DNA of 7,887 nucleotides, from the NCBI GenBank assembly GCA_937897125.1, contig CALCPL010000069.1, positions 1 to 7,887 of the forward strand, written 5' to 3'. The position numbers and the translations under genes were made by a program. This DNA comes from an uncultured Candidatus Pelagibacter sp. GTDB lineage: Bacteria; Pseudomonadota; Alphaproteobacteria; Pelagibacterales; Pelagibacteraceae. The notes beneath the pieces were generated by a model. The model worked only from the letters and a program-made list of their open reading frames with translations, had not been told where the DNA came from and made no database searches. Below, piece by piece: positions 6,662 to 7,887 of this stretch. The stretch's first letter is position 1, and each line of letters begins with the position of its first letter.

Positions 6662-6751
6662 TGAGTCAAAATAAATCTCCAAAAACGAAGTTATAGTTAA
6701 CAAATTTAATTCGATTTGAGCACCAACACAGTTGTATTTATCCCAAATTCA
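6638..6751 (-). repeat. Right copy of the ~110-bp imperfect inverted repeat, upstream of the regulator gene
   Basis: This is the reverse-complement partner of 4622-4756, about 80% identical over about 110 bp by hand, with only one copy of the 21-bp operator unit (6638-6658). It fills most of the 157-bp divergent gap between the regulator (minus) and the secreted propeller gene (plus), so it may also hold the promoter of the latter. The two copies bound a segment of about 2.1 kb containing exactly the transporter and the regulator. No terminal dinucleotide signature or flanking duplication of a transposon was noticed. Confidence 0.85.
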
Positions 6752-6764
6752 CTAGTCTGCAGAG

Positions 6765-7887
6765 GTGAAAAAAATTCTCAAGACATCATTTTTTGTATTC
6801 AGCTTTTTAGCTTTATTTTATTCTAGTGCCTTTGCTTTTTTAGAATTTCAAAAAGAAAAAATACTTTCCACAGATGTACCTGGTGTTAGAGGAATAAACT
6901 TTAAACCAGACGGAAGCATAATGTATGTAACAAATCGTGTTGGGAATGAGGATGCCTACATGGTTCAATATTCGCTCAGCACTCCATTCGATATAAGTAC
7001 AGCAACAAGAACATTTGATGATGGAGCTGGAACACAATTAACATGTAGTACAAGTGAAGATATGCAATTACCACACGCCATTGAATTTAAACCTGATGGA
7101 ACAAGAATGTTTATAACTACCAACAAAAATCACAACAATGGAAATCCTGGAGTTGCAGTCTATCAATTTAAATTAACAACTGCTTGGGATACTTCTACAT
7201 TAGATTGTGAGGAAACATATGAAGTAAACATAACGGGTGATACTCCCTTTGAAGATCAAGTAAGAACTTTAACATTCAAACCTGATGGAACACGTATGTT
7301 TGTAGGTGGAATGACGAGAGACAGAATAAGAGAATATATATTAACAACTCCTTTTGATCTTAGATCTGGAGTTTCAGTGGGTTCTTTATCGGCCAGTCTT
7401 GCCAGTTCGTCTGACACATCAATGAGAAATATTCAATTGCATTCTGATGGGACCATTTTGTATGTTGCAGGTGATGGTAATAATAATATGCACAAATATA
7501 CCCTAAGTACACCTTGGGATATCACAACTATATCTTCTACTTCTACTGAATACGATTTAGGCGACAGAGTTAGTGGTATGAGAGGCTTTATATTTACAGC
7601 AAATTTTACGAAGTTGTTTGTTACTAATGATATTGATCCTAGTGGGGCAAATACAATTTTTGAATATAGCTTAGACTGCGCTGGAACTATAACTTGTAGT
7701 GATGCATCAAAAAATGCTGATGTTAAAGCAATCATTGAAGCAAATGTTGAATTATCAAAACGTATAATTAAAAATAATACTCTTCCAATCTTTCACCGAA
7801 TTGAGTGGTTAAGAAGACATAAAAATAAAGATAATTTATCAAATCTTAATGCAGAAATTGATTTTACAAATGAAAAAATATCAAAAT
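6765..7887 (+). CDS. Secreted beta-propeller protein, probable autotransporter passenger (partial, 3' end outside window)
   Basis: The frame opens with GTG at 6765 and runs 374 codons without a stop to the window end. An in-frame TAG at 6753-6755 leaves this GTG as the first possible start, and a purine-rich AGAG abuts it. Residues 1-24 are a clear signal peptide (MKKILK, hydrophobic core, AFA with predicted cleavage before Phe25). Residues about 40-305 hold five repeats: a strand motif such as FKPDGTRMFV (NFKPDGSIMY 46-55, EFKPDGTRMF 107-116, TFKPDGTRMF 170-179, QLHSDGTILY 224-233, IFTANFTKLF 276-285), each followed by a YxLxTPFD-type motif (69-76, 133-142, 191-198, 245-252; reduced YSLDCAG 301-307). 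This is the pattern of a beta-propeller of about five blades or more. From about 310 the protein becomes charged and helical (IEANVELSKRIIKN, HRIEWLRR 344-351), like segments I associate with the linker before autotransporter barrels in SAR11-type genomes. The barrel itself is not visible, so export to the surface by a type V route is inference. Its role and ligand are unknown. Confidence 0.8.
   Translation, partial: MKKILKTSFFVFSFLALFYSSAFAFLEFQKEKILSTDVPGVRGINFKPDGSIMYVTNRVGNEDAYMVQYSLSTPFDISTATRTFDDGAGTQLTCSTSEDMQLPHAIEFKPDGTRMFITTNKNHNNGNPGVAVYQFKLTTAWDTSTLDCEETYEVNITGDTPFEDQVRTLTFKPDGTRMFVGGMTRDRIREYILTTPFDLRSGVSVGSLSASLASSSDTSMRNIQLHSDGTILYVAGDGNNNMHKYTLSTPWDITTISSTSTEYDLGDRVSGMRGFIFTANFTKLFVTNDIDPSGANTIFEYSLDCAGTITCSDASKNADVKAIIEANVELSKRIIKNNTLPIFHRIEWLRRHKNKDNLSNLNAEIDFTNEKISK

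Noticed and set aside
4622..6751. Insertion sequence or composite transposon bounded by the inverted repeats
   Set aside because: No transposase, integrase or flanking target duplication was seen, and the enclosed genes are a transporter and a regulator; the promoter duplication reading is simpler.
6840..7735. Minus-strand open frames at 6840-7037 and 7433-7735
   Set aside because: They lie opposite the propeller protein, whose plus-strand frame is continuous, repeat-bearing and has a signal peptide.

Overview
This is an AT-rich window (roughly 30% G+C by eye) with short intergenic gaps, compact operons and weak ribosome binding sites. Gene content and style (Amt-type sensors, a BASS-family transporter, and a secreted protein whose C-terminal half has the RIEWLRR-type stretch I associate with SAR11-like autotransporters) suggest a streamlined marine alphaproteobacterium, probably Pelagibacterales-like. 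That taxonomic placement is inference from composition and protein style, not from a marker gene.

Layout, left to right. (1) Positions 1-131 hold the last 42 codons of an unidentified gene. (2) After 14 bp come two tandem paralogous genes (146-2383 and 2407-4554, 23 bp apart). Each encodes an Amt ammonium channel domain fused through a short signalling linker to a cytoplasmic SpoIIE/RsbU-type PPM serine/threonine phosphatase. Both keep the Amt twin histidines and the phosphatase metal-binding aspartates, so they look like ammonium sensors ('transceptors') or regulated channels rather than plain transporters. (3) A 231-bp intergenic region leads to a BASS/SBF sodium-coupled organic anion transporter (4786-5634, +). 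It converges with, and overlaps by 8 bp, (4) a 326-residue protein on the minus strand (5627-6607) with two winged-helix-like DNA-binding segments arranged as an internal duplication; it is probably the transporter's regulator. (5) A 157-bp divergent intergenic region precedes a secreted, probably five-bladed beta-propeller protein (GTG start at 6765). It is still open at the window end and is likely the N-terminal passenger of an autotransporter.

The most notable non-coding structure is a pair of inverted, imperfect copies (about 110 bp, about 80% identical by hand alignment) at 4622-4756 and 6638-6751. One lies upstream of the transporter and the other upstream of the regulator, each oriented toward its gene. 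Each contains a TTGACA hexamer at nearly the same distance from the start codon (47 and 48 bp), followed directly by a CCAWAATGG pseudo-palindrome. The transporter side carries this element as an exact 21-bp head-to-tail duplication. The simplest reading is a shared, duplicated promoter/operator that couples transporter expression to autoregulation of the two-headed regulator. The ligand, the transported compound and any link to the ammonium sensors cannot be read from the sequence.

No RNA gene, CRISPR array, insertion sequence or integrase was recognised. No gene-free stretch exceeds 300 bases.
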